64,000 nt of DNA from an uncultured Dysosmobacter sp. GTDB lineage: Bacteria; Bacillota; Clostridia; Oscillospirales; Oscillospiraceae. Below the pieces are notes generated by a model that searched no databases, had not been told where the DNA came from, and saw only the letters and a list, made by a program, of their open reading frames with translations. Of the stretch, positions 8,703-16,333 are shown one piece after another (the first letter of the stretch is position 1; every line of letters starts with the position of its first letter). Made by a program: the position numbers and the translations under genes. Where the stretch lies: contig NZ_CANRMB010000007.1 of the NCBI RefSeq assembly GCF_947631635.1, positions 1 through 64,000 on the forward strand, given 5' to 3'.

Positions 8703-10121
8703 TTAATAGGCCAGCTTTTCCGCCAGATATGCTTTCAGCTGGGAAATAGGAATCCGCACCTGCTCCATGGTGTCGCGCTCGCGGACGGTGACGCAGTTGT
8801 CGCCCGCCTTCTCCGCGTCGCCCACGGTGTCGAAGTCCACAGTGACGCAGAAGGGCGTGCCGATCTCGTCCTCCCGGCGGTAGCGCTTGCCGATGGAACC
8901 GGCGTCGTCAAAGTCCACCATCCAGTCCTTGGACAGCTCCCGCTGGAGTTCCAGCGCCTTGTCGCTGAGCTTCTTGCTCAGGGGTAGAACCGCCACCTTG
9001 AAGGGTGCCAGGGCGGGATGCAGATGGAGCACCACACGGACATCGTCCTTGCCGTTCTTGTCCTGACCCACGACCTCCTCGTCATAGGCCTCGCACAGGA
9101 AAGCCAGGGCCACACGGTCCGCGCCCAGGGAGGGCTCGATGACATAGGGGATATAGTGCTCGTTCTTCTCCTGGTCGAAGTAGGTCAGATCCTTGCCGGA
9201 GGCCTCCTGATGGCGGCCCAGATCGTAGTCGGTACGGTCGGCGATGCCCCACAGCTCGCCCCAGTCGGTGAACGGGAAGGCATACTCGATGTCGGTGGTG
9301 GCGCGGGAGTAGAAGGCCAGCTCGGCGGGCTCATGGTCGCGCAGCCGCAGGTTCTCCTCCTTGATGCCCAGGTCCAGCAGCCAGTTCTTGCAGAAGTCCT
9401 TCCAGTAGGCGAACCACTCCAGGTCCGTGCCGGGCTTGCAGAAGAACTCGCACTCCATCTGTTCAAATTCCCGGGTGCGGAAGGTGAAGTTGCCGGGGGT
9501 GATCTCGTTCCGGAAGGCCTTGCCCACCTGGCACACGCCGAAGGGCAGCTTGCGGCGGGTGGTGCGCTGGATATTGGAGAAGTTCACGAAAATGCCCTGG
9601 GCGGTCTCAGGCCGCAGATAGCAGGTGGAGGAGGAATCCTCGGTAACGCCGATGGCGGTCTTGAACATCAGGTTAAACTTGCGGATGGGGGTGAAGTCGT
9701 GCTTGCCGCAGACAGGGCAGACCACATCCTCATGCTCCGCGATGAACGCGTCCATCTCGTCAAAGCTCATGGCGTCCACGTTGACCTCAGGATGCTCCTC
9801 GCCGATCAGCTTGTCGGCCCGGTGGCGGGCCTTGCAGGCTTTGCAGTCCAACAGGGGGTCGGAGAAGCTGGCCACGTGTCCGGTGGTCACCCAGGTCTGG
9901 GGATTCATGATGATGGCCGCGTCCAGGCCCACGTTGTAGGGGTTCTCCTGGACGAATTTCTTCAGCCAGGCCTTCTTCACGTTGTTCTTGAACTCCACGC
10001 CCAGAGGGCCGTAGTCCCAGCTGTTGGCCAGGCCGCCGTAGATCTCGCTGCCGGCGTAGACAAAGCCGCGGTTTTTGCAGAGATTCACGATTTTTTCCAG
10101 GGTCTTTTCGCTGTTTTTCAT
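8703..10121 (-). CDS. glyQS: Glycine--tRNA ligase, dimeric (alpha2) type
   Basis: Class II synthetase charging tRNA-Gly. At 472 residues it is the single-chain dimeric form, not the separate alpha and beta subunits of many bacteria. It starts [21 protein letters not shown] and contains Cys pairs ([14 protein letters not shown] and [14 protein letters not shown]) that probably bind zinc. The [11 protein letters not shown] block and the ATP-binding [10 protein letters not shown] motif follow. The C-terminal anticodon-binding domain contains [21 protein letters not shown] glycine T-box and a strong promoter precede the gene. The last 19 codons are repeated 206 bases downstream in a diverged form, so the present C-terminus may have been replaced by recombination. 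Confidence 0.97.
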   Translation of the reverse strand: MKNSEKTLEKIVNLCKNRGFVYAGSEIYGGLANSWDYGPLGVEFKNNVKKAWLKKFVQENPYNVGLDAAIIMNPQTWVTTGHVASFSDPLLDCKACKARHRADKLIGEEHPEVNVDAMSFDEMDAFIAEHEDVVCPVCGKHDFTPIRKFNLMFKTAIGVTEDSSSTCYLRPETAQGIFVNFSNIQRTTRRKLPFGVCQVGKAFRNEITPGNFTFRTREFEQMECEFFCKPGTDLEWFAYWKDFCKNWLLDLGIKEENLRLRDHEPAELAFYSRATTDIEYAFPFTDWGELWGIADRTDYDLGRHQEASGKDLTYFDQEKNEHYIPYVIEPSLGADRVALAFLCEAYDEEVVGQDKNGKDDVRVVLHLHPALAPFKVAVLPLSKKLSDKALELQRELSKDWMVDFDDAGSIGKRYRREDEIGTPFCVTVDFDTVGDAEKAGDNCVTVRERDTMEQVRIPISQLKAYLAEKLAY

Positions 10122-10149
10122 ATTGTTTTCTCCTTCTGTGGGCCCAGGG

Positions 10150-10392
10150 CAAAAAAACGCCCCGAGCCGGATTTCGGCTCAGGGCGAGTTAATCATAACC
10201 CGTGGTTCCACCTGAATTCGTATCTGGCTGATACGCACTCTCTCCCGGTAACGGCGGGGTCCGGCGGGGCATTTCCGCTCCGCGGCTCAAAGGGGCCTTC
10301 TCCCCCTCTCCGCAGGGACTTGCACCGACCGTCCCCTCTCTGATGCGGAGCTGATGAGGATACTGTTCCTTCTCACAGCCTTTTCTATCGTG
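10150..10392 (-). promoter_or_regulatory. Glycine-specific T-box leader of glyQS
   Basis: Senses uncharged tRNA-Gly and controls read-through into glyQS. On the minus strand the T-box core AGGTGGAACCACGGG is at 10213-10199, with TGGA in the antiterminator bulge. TGGA would pair with UCCA, and U is the discriminator of tRNA-Gly. Upstream, GAGAAGGCCCCTTTGAGC carries a GGC triplet (10297-10295) in the same context as the specifier of Bacillus glyQS leaders. Stem I elements (AACAGTATCC and GGTCGGTGCAAG) precede it. An intrinsic terminator, CGCCCCGAGCC pairing with GGCTCAGGGCG plus seven T residues, lies at 10187-10152. Confidence 0.92.
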
Positions 10393-10398
10393 GGTGAG

Positions 10399-10427
10399 AG
10401 TGTATCATGTTTTGGGCCGAATGTCAA
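10399..10427 (-). promoter_or_regulatory. SigA promoter of the glyQS T-box transcript
   Basis: TTGACA and TACACT on the minus strand are separated by exactly 17 bases. The start point falls near 10392, at the beginning of T-box stem I. Confidence 0.88.
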
Positions 10428-10535
10428 GGGTATGACCTTCAAGTCCTCCCTGATATTTGCAGGATCGCAATCCATATCCTGGTTCCCCATCGATCCTCTC
10501 TTGATATTTTTCACCCAATCAGCTATGTCGGCCAC

Positions 10536-10612
10536 AGAAGCCCCGCCGCTGTGGTCCGGTCTTGAAAACCGGCGCGGAGATGTTCTCCGCTTGCCCAGCG
10601 GCGGGGCTTTTT
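10536..10612 (+). ncRNA. Candidate small structured RNA (three-way junction with U-tract)
   Basis: GCCCCGCCGCTG (10540-10551) pairs perfectly with CAGCGGCGGGGC (10596-10607). Inside are two more perfect hairpins: CCGGT/ACCGG around a 7-base loop CTTGAAA, and GCGGAGA/TCTCCGC around TGT. The first has the exact geometry of a tRNA anticodon arm, and the second of a tRNA-Ser variable arm, but no D or T arm exists. Five T residues follow the outer stem. TTGATA and TATGTC spaced 17 bases (10501-10529) could be a promoter. Alternatively it is only an elaborate terminator, as the outer stem extends on both sides. The rest of the 10428-10640 gap shows nothing else. Confidence 0.45.
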
Positions 10613-10641
10613 CTGCCATTTAGGAACCACTCTCAATGAAG

Positions 10642-10671
10642 GGAAGGCGGGCACGCCTGTGCCCGCCTTCC
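10642..10671. terminator. Hairpin downstream of the anti-sigma gene
   Basis: GGAAGGCGGGCAC pairs with GTGCCCGCCTTCC around a 4-base loop, 28 bases after the stop codon at 10700. T-runs are short on both sides, so termination efficiency is uncertain. Confidence 0.6.
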
Positions 10672-10699
10672 TTCTGCTTTGTTTACTTCCGCTGCTTTG

Positions 10700-12409
10700 T
10701 CAGTCTTCCTTCCCGTCCGGGAAATGGAAGGTGTCTCCCGCCTCGAGATATTCGAACTCCGAGTAGGTAATCGTTACCGCCGCGAAGTCCACTGTCGAGG
10801 TGTCGCCGCCGAAGGCGATGACGGCCTCCACCTTCGGTCTCGGATCCTCCGAGGTGAAGTACAGCATCCCGTCGCTCCGGTCGTATCGGAGGGCCGCCGT
10901 GCCCTCCAGCGTGGTCAGGCGGTAGAGGGAGATGGTGGCGTCGTAGGTGCCGTCCCCACGGTCAGCCAGCTCCAGACTGCTGTACACATCGGGCGTCCCC
11001 TGGGTGTCGACGTACACGCCGGCCACGTTCCTCCCCATGCCGCCGTAGCGGAGGCTGGTCCCCTCCGGGTTCTGGAGGGTGATGATCCCCGCCCTGCCGT
11101 CCTCCACCAGGGTGAACCATACCGCGCCGCCTGCCCCGGCAACGGAACCGTCGTGATAGAAGAGGTCCGCCCGTTCCTCCGTATATTGGTTCTCGGACAT
11201 GGCGTCCTTCAAACCCTGGGTAATGACCTCATCGTAATGGGGCAGGAACTCCTCCGCCGTCATGATGAGGGTCTCCCCCTTCTCCGAGGCCAGTACCCGG
11301 GGCCAGGCAATCATGCCGGCGACATCCTCCCGGCGGTCCTCCTCCACGGCTTTGTAAAACTCACAGTAGAACGACTGGGCAAAGCTCTCCTCCATCCCGG
11401 TGGCGTTGTAGAAATCGTCCTCCGTGAACATCGGTTCCACCTCGGTGTCCCCGGTCATCTCCGGCTTCCGGACATCCTTCAAAACCGTAAAGTCAATGCC
11501 GTCGGCCAGGGCCTCCAGGTGCTCCCGGTCCAGGTTCCCCGGCCACAGGGGGTCGTCGGGGTTGGTGCCCGCCAGCACGTTCACCGCGATGAAGCAGTCC
11601 GGGAAGTCCCCCAGCACCAAGGCCTTCCCCGGCCCCAGGGCCAGCACCACCGTCTCGCCGGAGGCCGTCTCATACTGCCACTGGTTGTACTCGCTGACGT
11701 CGGTGATATTCAAGGTCACCTCGTCAAAGACACCCTTCACTGTCCGGCGGAGCTGATAGTCCACCTGACCGTAACCTTCCACATACGCGTTGCCGTCGAA
11801 CTGGAAGGTGCCGTCGTCGTAAAGATAGGCCCAGTACTTCCCGTGCTCCTCCGACAGGAATTCGCCGCCGATCCTGCGGCACAGCTCGTCGTGCTCGATG
11901 ATGTTGATCTCCCGGTGAACGTCAAGATCGTACTTCTCCGTGATCTCCTTCAGCTTCTCCACCATCTCACGGGTGTAGACGGAATACTGGCTGAACCGCT
12001 GGTAGTCCGGGTCGTCCTCCAGCCCGGTGGGGCCGTTGCCGATGGCCTCCAGCGCGCCGCCGTCGTCATAGGTCTCCAAAAACGCCTGCCATTCCGCCCC
12101 GGCCTGGTTCTCCGGGCTGTTCTGAAAGCCCGCCAGGCTGATGGTATCCACGCTGTTCTCCACCCGCTCCCCAGTCTCCGGGTCCAGCATGGTCACATCC
12201 TCTTTGCCCAGCAGCAGGTCCCGCAGGCCGAACAGGTCCGCCGCCACTGCCGCGGCGGACAGCGCCGCCAGCAGGGCGATCACCGCCGCCAGGGTCATGA
12301 TATTTTTAGAGATACGCTTCTTTTTTGGTCTCATAGCCTCCATATCCTCCCATCGGATCACCGTGGAAGAATGGACCTGGGAAAAGGTCCGCCGGTACAG
12401 CTCACGCAT
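10700..12409 (-). CDS. Membrane protein, putative anti-sigma factor partner of the adjacent ECF sigma
   Basis: A 569-residue protein with a short cytoplasmic N-terminus (residues 1-35), one transmembrane segment (about 37-58, rich in Ala/Leu) and a large extracellular part. Its start overlaps the stop of the ECF sigma gene by 8 bases, so the two are co-translated. That arrangement, together with the single membrane pass, is the basis for calling it an anti-sigma or sigma-regulated sensor. No zinc-finger HXXXCXXC motif is present in the N-terminus, unlike classical ZAS anti-sigma factors. The extracellular region has no domain I recognise and contains no signal for anchoring or catalysis. The role is inferred from gene context. 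Confidence 0.75.
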   Translation of the reverse strand: MRELYRRTFSQVHSSTVIRWEDMEAMRPKKKRISKNIMTLAAVIALLAALSAAAVAADLFGLRDLLLGKEDVTMLDPETGERVENSVDTISLAGFQNSPENQAGAEWQAFLETYDDGGALEAIGNGPTGLEDDPDYQRFSQYSVYTREMVEKLKEITEKYDLDVHREINIIEHDELCRRIGGEFLSEEHGKYWAYLYDDGTFQFDGNAYVEGYGQVDYQLRRTVKGVFDEVTLNITDVSEYNQWQYETASGETVVLALGPGKALVLGDFPDCFIAVNVLAGTNPDDPLWPGNLDREHLEALADGIDFTVLKDVRKPEMTGDTEVEPMFTEDDFYNATGMEESFAQSFYCEFYKAVEEDRREDVAGMIAWPRVLASEKGETLIMTAEEFLPHYDEVITQGLKDAMSENQYTEERADLFYHDGSVAGAGGAVWFTLVEDGRAGIITLQNPEGTSLRYGGMGRNVAGVYVDTQGTPDVYSSLELADRGDGTYDATISLYRLTTLEGTAALRYDRSDGMLYFTSEDPRPKVEAVIAFGGDTSTVDFAAVTITYSEFEYLEAGDTFHFPDGKED

Positions 12410-12884
12410 CCTTCCACACCTCCTTCAGCTGCTTCTTCAACAGCTCCCGGGCCCGGGACAGGCGGGTCGTCACCGCCGACTGCCGCAGGCTCAGCAGAGC
12501 CGCGATCTCCTTGGTGGAGAGTTCCTCGTAGTAAAACAGGTCCAGCACTGTCCGGTATTTCTCCGGCAGGGCCATCACCGCCTGGTACAGTTCCCGTTCC
12601 TCCGGCTTGTCAAACACCGGCTGGTCCGGGACTGAATCCAAGGGTACCCGCCGCCTTCGCCAGGGACTTTTTAGGGCGTCCTTACAGACATTGATGGTCA
12701 CCCGGATCAGCCACCGTCGCAGGTGCTCGCCGCCCTCAAAGGGCTTCTCCGCCGTGTAAAGGCGCAGAAACACCTCCTGCACCGCGTCCTCCGCATCCTG
12801 GGAAACGCCGAACTGGTGCAAGGCAATGCGGTATACCATGTCCTGGTACTGCCCGACGGCATTTTGAAATTCACTTTGTTCCAT
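12402..12884 (-). CDS. ECF-type RNA polymerase sigma factor
   Basis: A 160-residue sigma-70 family protein with only regions 2 and 4. Region 2 (residues 8-75) includes DMVYRIALHQFG and DAEDAVQEVFLRLY, followed by the promoter-melting segment LRRWLIRVTINVCKD. Region 4 (about 105-155) has ALPEKYRTVLDLFYYEELSTKEIA and the helix-turn-helix RQSAVTTRLSRARELLKK. It directs polymerase to a small regulon, probably in response to envelope stress, and is likely held by the overlapping downstream membrane protein. ATG 12884 has AGGAGAG upstream. An ECF-like promoter lies just upstream and suggests autoregulation. Confidence 0.93.
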   Translation of the reverse strand: MEQSEFQNAVGQYQDMVYRIALHQFGVSQDAEDAVQEVFLRLYTAEKPFEGGEHLRRWLIRVTINVCKDALKSPWRRRRVPLDSVPDQPVFDKPEERELYQAVMALPEKYRTVLDLFYYEELSTKEIAALLSLRQSAVTTRLSRARELLKKQLKEVWKDA

Positions 12885-12916
12885 GGTTCTCTCCTGTTTT
12901 GAAAGCTTTCACTTAT

Positions 12917-12943
12917 CATACGACAGAGCAGGGCGTTTTGTCA
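12917..12943 (-). promoter_or_regulatory. Possible ECF-type promoter of the sigma gene
   Basis: On the minus strand TGACAA and CGTATG are separated by 15 bases, a spacing and -10 core (CGTA) common in ECF-dependent promoters. This would allow the sigma factor to drive its own operon. It is inferred from pattern alone. Confidence 0.4.
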
Positions 12944-12951
12944 CGAAAAGT

Positions 12952-12984
12952 AAAAAACCGCCCGGAAACTCCGGGCGGTTTTTC
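12952..12984 (-). terminator. Terminator of the rpmH-jag operon
   Basis: AAAAACCGCCCGGA pairs with TCCGGGCGGTTTTT around a short loop. It lies 14 bases beyond the jag stop codon on the minus strand. Confidence 0.9.
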
Positions 12985-12998
12985 TAATCAACGGTATC

Positions 12999-13808
12999 TC
13001 ACCGCTTCTCGCGGTCATAGGCCACGATCACGCGGCGGTTGGGCTCGGTGCCGGTGGAGTAGGTGGTCACACCGGGCACCTCCTGCAAAGCGGTGTGGAT
13101 CACATGGCGCTCATAGGCGTTCATGGGCTCCAGCGTGACGCTGCGGCGGTACTTGACCACCTTGCCGGCCACCTTGCGGGCCAGGTTCTGCAAACTCTGC
13201 TCCCGCTTCTCCCGGTAGCCCTCGGCGTCCAGCTGCACGCGGACACGGCCGCCGGTGCGGTTGACGGCATAGCTGGTCAGCTGCTGGATGGCATCCAGGG
13301 TCTCGCCCCGGCGGCCGATCAGCGTGCCTAGGCTCTTTCCCTCCAGAATGACCTTATAGCGGCCTTTCTCCGGCAGATAGACCTTGACCTCGGCGGAGCT
13401 CTCCATCTGGGCCAGCAGGCCGGACAGGAACTTTTTGATGGCCTGGGCCTTCTCGTCGTCCACTTCCTCGCCCAGCTCCCGGACAGGGGCGGGCCTGCTC
13501 TCTACCTTTTCCTGCCGGGTGGGAGCGGGCTTCTCCGTCTTTTTCTCGGGCTTTGGAGCCTTCTTGGGCTGCTCAGGCTTCGGCTGGACCTTGGGAGCGG
13601 CAGGAGCCGCAGGGGCGGGCTCCTCTTCCTCTTCAGGGCCATAGCTCACCCGGACCTTGGCCGGGCAGCTGCCCAGTCCCAGGAATCCAGACTTGGCGCG
13701 TTCCAGAATCTCAACGGACACATCATCCCGGTCGAGACCAAGCTGTGCCAGAGCCTTGCTGATGGCCTCGTCCTCGGTTTTGCCCGTTACATCGATAAAC
13801 TCTCTCAT
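12999..13808 (-). CDS. jag: RNA-binding protein Jag/KhpB (SpoIIIJ-associated)
   Basis: Cytoplasmic RNA-binding protein linked to cell division and sporulation, encoded with YidC in most Firmicutes. The Jag-N domain (residues 1-52, REFIDVTGKTEDEAISKAL) is followed by a long Glu/Pro/Lys/Ala-rich linker (about 58-125). The KH domain (about 125-200) carries LIGRRGETLDAIQQLTSYAV in place of the GXXG loop. The R3H domain forms the C-terminus, with PMNAYERHVIH and its conserved Arg and His. The 269-residue length fits. It follows yidC with a 9-base gap, so it is the last gene of the rpmH operon. Confidence 0.95.
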   Translation of the reverse strand: MREFIDVTGKTEDEAISKALAQLGLDRDDVSVEILERAKSGFLGLGSCPAKVRVSYGPEEEEEPAPAAPAAPKVQPKPEQPKKAPKPEKKTEKPAPTRQEKVESRPAPVRELGEEVDDEKAQAIKKFLSGLLAQMESSAEVKVYLPEKGRYKVILEGKSLGTLIGRRGETLDAIQQLTSYAVNRTGGRVRVQLDAEGYREKREQSLQNLARKVAGKVVKYRRSVTLEPMNAYERHVIHTALQEVPGVTTYSTGTEPNRRVIVAYDREKR

Positions 13809-13817
13809 AACGGTCCC

Positions 13818-14987
13818 TCAATCCTTATCTTCATAACGGTCTTCCTTATAGGAGCGGCCGCGGGCGTAGGGGCGGTCGCCGACGCGGCCAGCCTCTGTGG
13901 TGCTGGTGCCGGCCTTCTTGGCCTTCAGCGCCTTGGCCTCCTGTGCGGCCTGCTTCTTCTCTTTCAGAGACTTCTTCTGCACGGACTGCTGGCGCTGCTG
14001 CTCCTGCTGCTTCTTTGCCTCTTCCATCCGTTTCTGACGGTCCGCCTGGCGGGCCTCATAGAGGGCATTCTCCTCCTCTTCCAGCTTCTTGTTGTAGAAC
14101 TTTCCGAGGACAGCCTCCTGAATCGTGGAGAACACGCTCTGAGCGATCCAGTAGATACCCAGGGCGGCGGGCATGATGAACGCGATGTACACGGAGAACA
14201 GGGGCATCATATACATCATCATTTTGGTGGAGCCTGCGCCGGGGCCATTCTGCTGGGGCTGCTGCTTCATGGTGATGCGGGTCATCAGCAGCTGGAAGCC
14301 TCCTGCCAGGATTGGGATCAAGATCAATCCAATCACTGCCCAGGAAAAGCTGAAATTGGAAAAAGCACTGCTGGGCATTGCCGACAGATCCAATCCCAGG
14401 AATCCATAATCCAGATTGATCCATCCGTCGATGCCTGCCACGGCTTCCGGGACCTGTGAGGTAACGGCCTTGACCAAATTGATCTGACCATAGGACTGCA
14501 GCTGGGTGATACCGTTCTTCACAATGACGGCGCCGGTCTTGTCTGTCATGACGATGGTGGACATGTCCACACCGGCAGCGGTGACTTTTGCCACCAGCTC
14601 CTGCACCACGGAATTGGAGAGCAGCATGAAATGGGTGATGGGCTGGCGCATGATGGAGTACAGAGCCATCAGGATGGGCAGGGGCAAAAAGCTCCACAAA
14701 CAGCCGCTCATGGGGCTGACGCCCTCCTCGGCATAGAGCTTCTGTACTTCCTCAGCATACTTCGCCTGGTTGTTGGCGTACTTCTTCTGCAGCTCCTGCA
14801 TCTTGCCGGACAGCCGGGTCATACGCATCATGCTCTTCTTGGACTTCATCTGGAAGGGCAGCATGATGAGCTTGATCACCAGTGTGAACAGGATCAGAGC
14901 CGCGCCGTAAGAGCCTGTCAGACTGTAAAACAGGCGGACCAGCCACGCGAACGGGATACAAATATAGTATCCGAGAGTCGAAAACAT
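13818..14987 (-). CDS. yidC: Membrane protein insertase YidC/Oxa1 family (SpoIIIJ-type)
   Basis: Inserts membrane proteins alone or with SecYEG. The start is ATG 14987 because GGAGG at 14996-15000 lies upstream of it and the longer TTG start would overlap that site. The 389-residue protein has no lipoprotein Cys at the N-terminus, unlike Bacillus SpoIIIJ. It has the YidC core of five membrane segments, the hydrophilic loop KSKKSMMRMTRLSGKMQELQ and the C1 hairpin, with QPITHFML. A loop of unusual length (about residues 140-200) separates TM2 and TM3. The C-terminal 70 residues are a charged Lys/Gln/Glu-rich tail that would contact the ribosome. It sits between yidD and jag. Confidence 0.94.
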   Translation of the reverse strand: MFSTLGYYICIPFAWLVRLFYSLTGSYGAALILFTLVIKLIMLPFQMKSKKSMMRMTRLSGKMQELQKKYANNQAKYAEEVQKLYAEEGVSPMSGCLWSFLPLPILMALYSIMRQPITHFMLLSNSVVQELVAKVTAAGVDMSTIVMTDKTGAVIVKNGITQLQSYGQINLVKAVTSQVPEAVAGIDGWINLDYGFLGLDLSAMPSSAFSNFSFSWAVIGLILIPILAGGFQLLMTRITMKQQPQQNGPGAGSTKMMMYMMPLFSVYIAFIMPAALGIYWIAQSVFSTIQEAVLGKFYNKKLEEEENALYEARQADRQKRMEEAKKQQEQQRQQSVQKKSLKEKKQAAQEAKALKAKKAGTSTTEAGRVGDRPYARGRSYKEDRYEDKD

Positions 14988-15108
14988 AGGCGTTTCCTCC
15001 AAATTGTAGTCAAACCCGGCAACCTTGCCAGGTCAGCCGCCCGGGGCGGCATTTACCAGCCGAGCTGGTCGGGGGAATGCAAAGAGAGGCTCGTCCCCTC
15101 CTTGCCTT

Positions 15109-15318
15109 TCAGGGCACGGGGTCATATCCGCCCTTGTGAAACGGATTGCAGCGCAGGATGCGCCTGAACGCCAGCCAGCCGCCCTTCAGGGCGCCGTACT
15201 TTTCAATGGCCTCCAGGGCATATTGAGAGCAGGTGGGGATGTAGTTGCAGCAGCGGGGACGGTAGGGAGAGATGGCCTTCTGATAAAACCGGATCATGGC
15301 CTTCATGAGGTGCTTCAT
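15109..15318 (-). CDS. yidD: Membrane protein insertion efficiency factor YidD
   Basis: Small 69-residue membrane-associated protein that assists YidC. It is recognised by [20 protein letters not shown] followed by [12 protein letters not shown], the conserved Cys-rich YidD block, and ends [18 protein letters not shown]. The start ATG 15318 overlaps the stop of rnpA by 4 bases (ATGA) and has GGAGG 4 bases upstream of it. About 120 bases separate it from yidC, containing only a short GC-rich inverted repeat. Confidence 0.94.
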   Translation of the reverse strand: MKHLMKAMIRFYQKAISPYRPRCCNYIPTCSQYALEAIEKYGALKGGWLAFRRILRCNPFHKGGYDPVP

Positions 15319-15659
15319 ACGTCCTCCTTCAGGAGGTCCAGCTTCCGGCACAGCCGCAGGAAAGTGTCGTTCAGATCCTTCCAAGGGGCTGTCGTGGTCC
15401 GGCTTCTGGCCACCAGAATGATGTCATAGCCCTGCCGGAGCTTGTCCCCGTTGAGACGGTAGACCTCCCGCAGGCGCCGCCGGGCGCGGTTGCGCACCAC
15501 CGCATGTCCCAGCTTCACGGAGACGGTGACGCCGAGACGGTTGTGCCCCAGCCTGTTTTTCCTGCAATAGAGCACCATCCCATTGCCAACCGCCGACGCG
15601 CCCTTCTGGTACAGCCGGCGAAACTCATAATTCTCTTTTAATGTCACCGCTCGCTTCAT
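15315..15659 (-). CDS. rnpA: Ribonuclease P protein component
   Basis: Protein subunit that binds RNase P RNA and 5' leaders of pre-tRNAs. ATG 15659 gives a 114-residue protein beginning [20 protein letters not shown], the standard RnpA start. The RNR signature is present as [16 protein letters not shown] (residues about 55-70). It overlaps yidD by 4 bases and follows rpmH by 115 bases. The in-frame upstream extension lacks a ribosome binding site. Confidence 0.96.
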   Translation of the reverse strand: MKRAVTLKENYEFRRLYQKGASAVGNGMVLYCRKNRLGHNRLGVTVSVKLGHAVVRNRARRRLREVYRLNGDKLRQGYDIILVARSRTTTAPWKDLNDTFLRLCRKLDLLKEDV

Positions 15660-15774
15660 ATGCTTCCCTGCCTTGCCATTTTGAACAGAAACTCTTTTAG
15701 GGACGGAGGAATCCAGAAAATTCCCGCCGTCCCTCAAGACGTCTGTTCAAGTGTCTCCCGCGCGTCCGTTTCGC

Positions 15775-15915
15775 TTAGTAGGACAGACGGGCGCGGCCCT
15801 TGGCGCGGCGACGGGCCAGGACCTTACGGCCGTTGGCGGTAGCCATTCTCTTGCGGAAGCCATGGACCTTCTGGCCGTGCAGCTTCTTGGGCTGATAGGT
15901 ACGTTTCGTTGCCAT
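15775..15915 (-). CDS. rpmH: 50S ribosomal protein L34
   Basis: 46-residue, very basic ribosomal protein, beginning [20 protein letters not shown] and ending with the [13 protein letters not shown] block typical of L34. ATG 15915 is preceded by AGGAGGTG 8 bases upstream. It is the first gene of the minus-strand operon leading away from the origin, and a near-consensus promoter sits about 160 bases upstream. Confidence 0.98.
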   Translation of the reverse strand: MATKRTYQPKKLHGQKVHGFRKRMATANGRKVLARRRAKGRARLSY

Positions 15916-16069
15916 GTTTGAGACACCTCCTGTCAGAATTCCGGCCGCCTTGCGGCGGCTCTTACTCGACACCATTTCTTTCAAAACGGCGCAGTAAACA
16001 ATGATCAAACGCCCTTGCCTGCAAATACAAGCACAAAGCGCAGCGGCGCTTCTGCGCCGCGTGCCGTTC

Positions 16070-16099
16070 ATTATAGCATATCCAAACAAAAGGTGTCAA
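16070..16099 (-). promoter_or_regulatory. SigA promoter of the rpmH operon
   Basis: Consensus TTGACA and TATAAT on the minus strand, 18 bases apart. It fires away from dnaA and leaves a leader of about 150 bases before rpmH. Confidence 0.88.
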
Positions 16100-16255
16100 T
16101 AAAAACTTGAAACTTCCATAAAATTCACGATTTTTTCTCCTTTTCCGCACTAAAAAACAGAACGTCTCAAAATATAGTGTTCTAATTGCAAAAGATCATC
16201 TATATCTAGTTCTTTTTTTACCACTTTCTGTTACATCTTATTATTAGAATAAGTA

Positions 16256-16284
16256 TTGCCTCTCCTCCGATTTTTTGGTATAAT
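16256..16284 (+). promoter_or_regulatory. SigA promoter of dnaA
   Basis: TTGCCT and TATAAT are separated by 17 bases, about 45 bases upstream of the dnaA start. The surrounding 16100-16330 stretch is AT-rich, but no clear DnaA boxes were found in it. Confidence 0.75.
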
Positions 16285-16333
16285 AAATCTGTATTGTTTT
16301 GCCCATTTTTTTACTAGAGAGAGGTGTTTCTTT

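Noticed and set aside
10540-10607. A functional tRNA-Ser or tRNA-Sec gene
   Set aside because: Only the anticodon and variable-like arms fit. D arm, T arm and the CCA-proximal pattern are missing and the closing stem is 12 bp.
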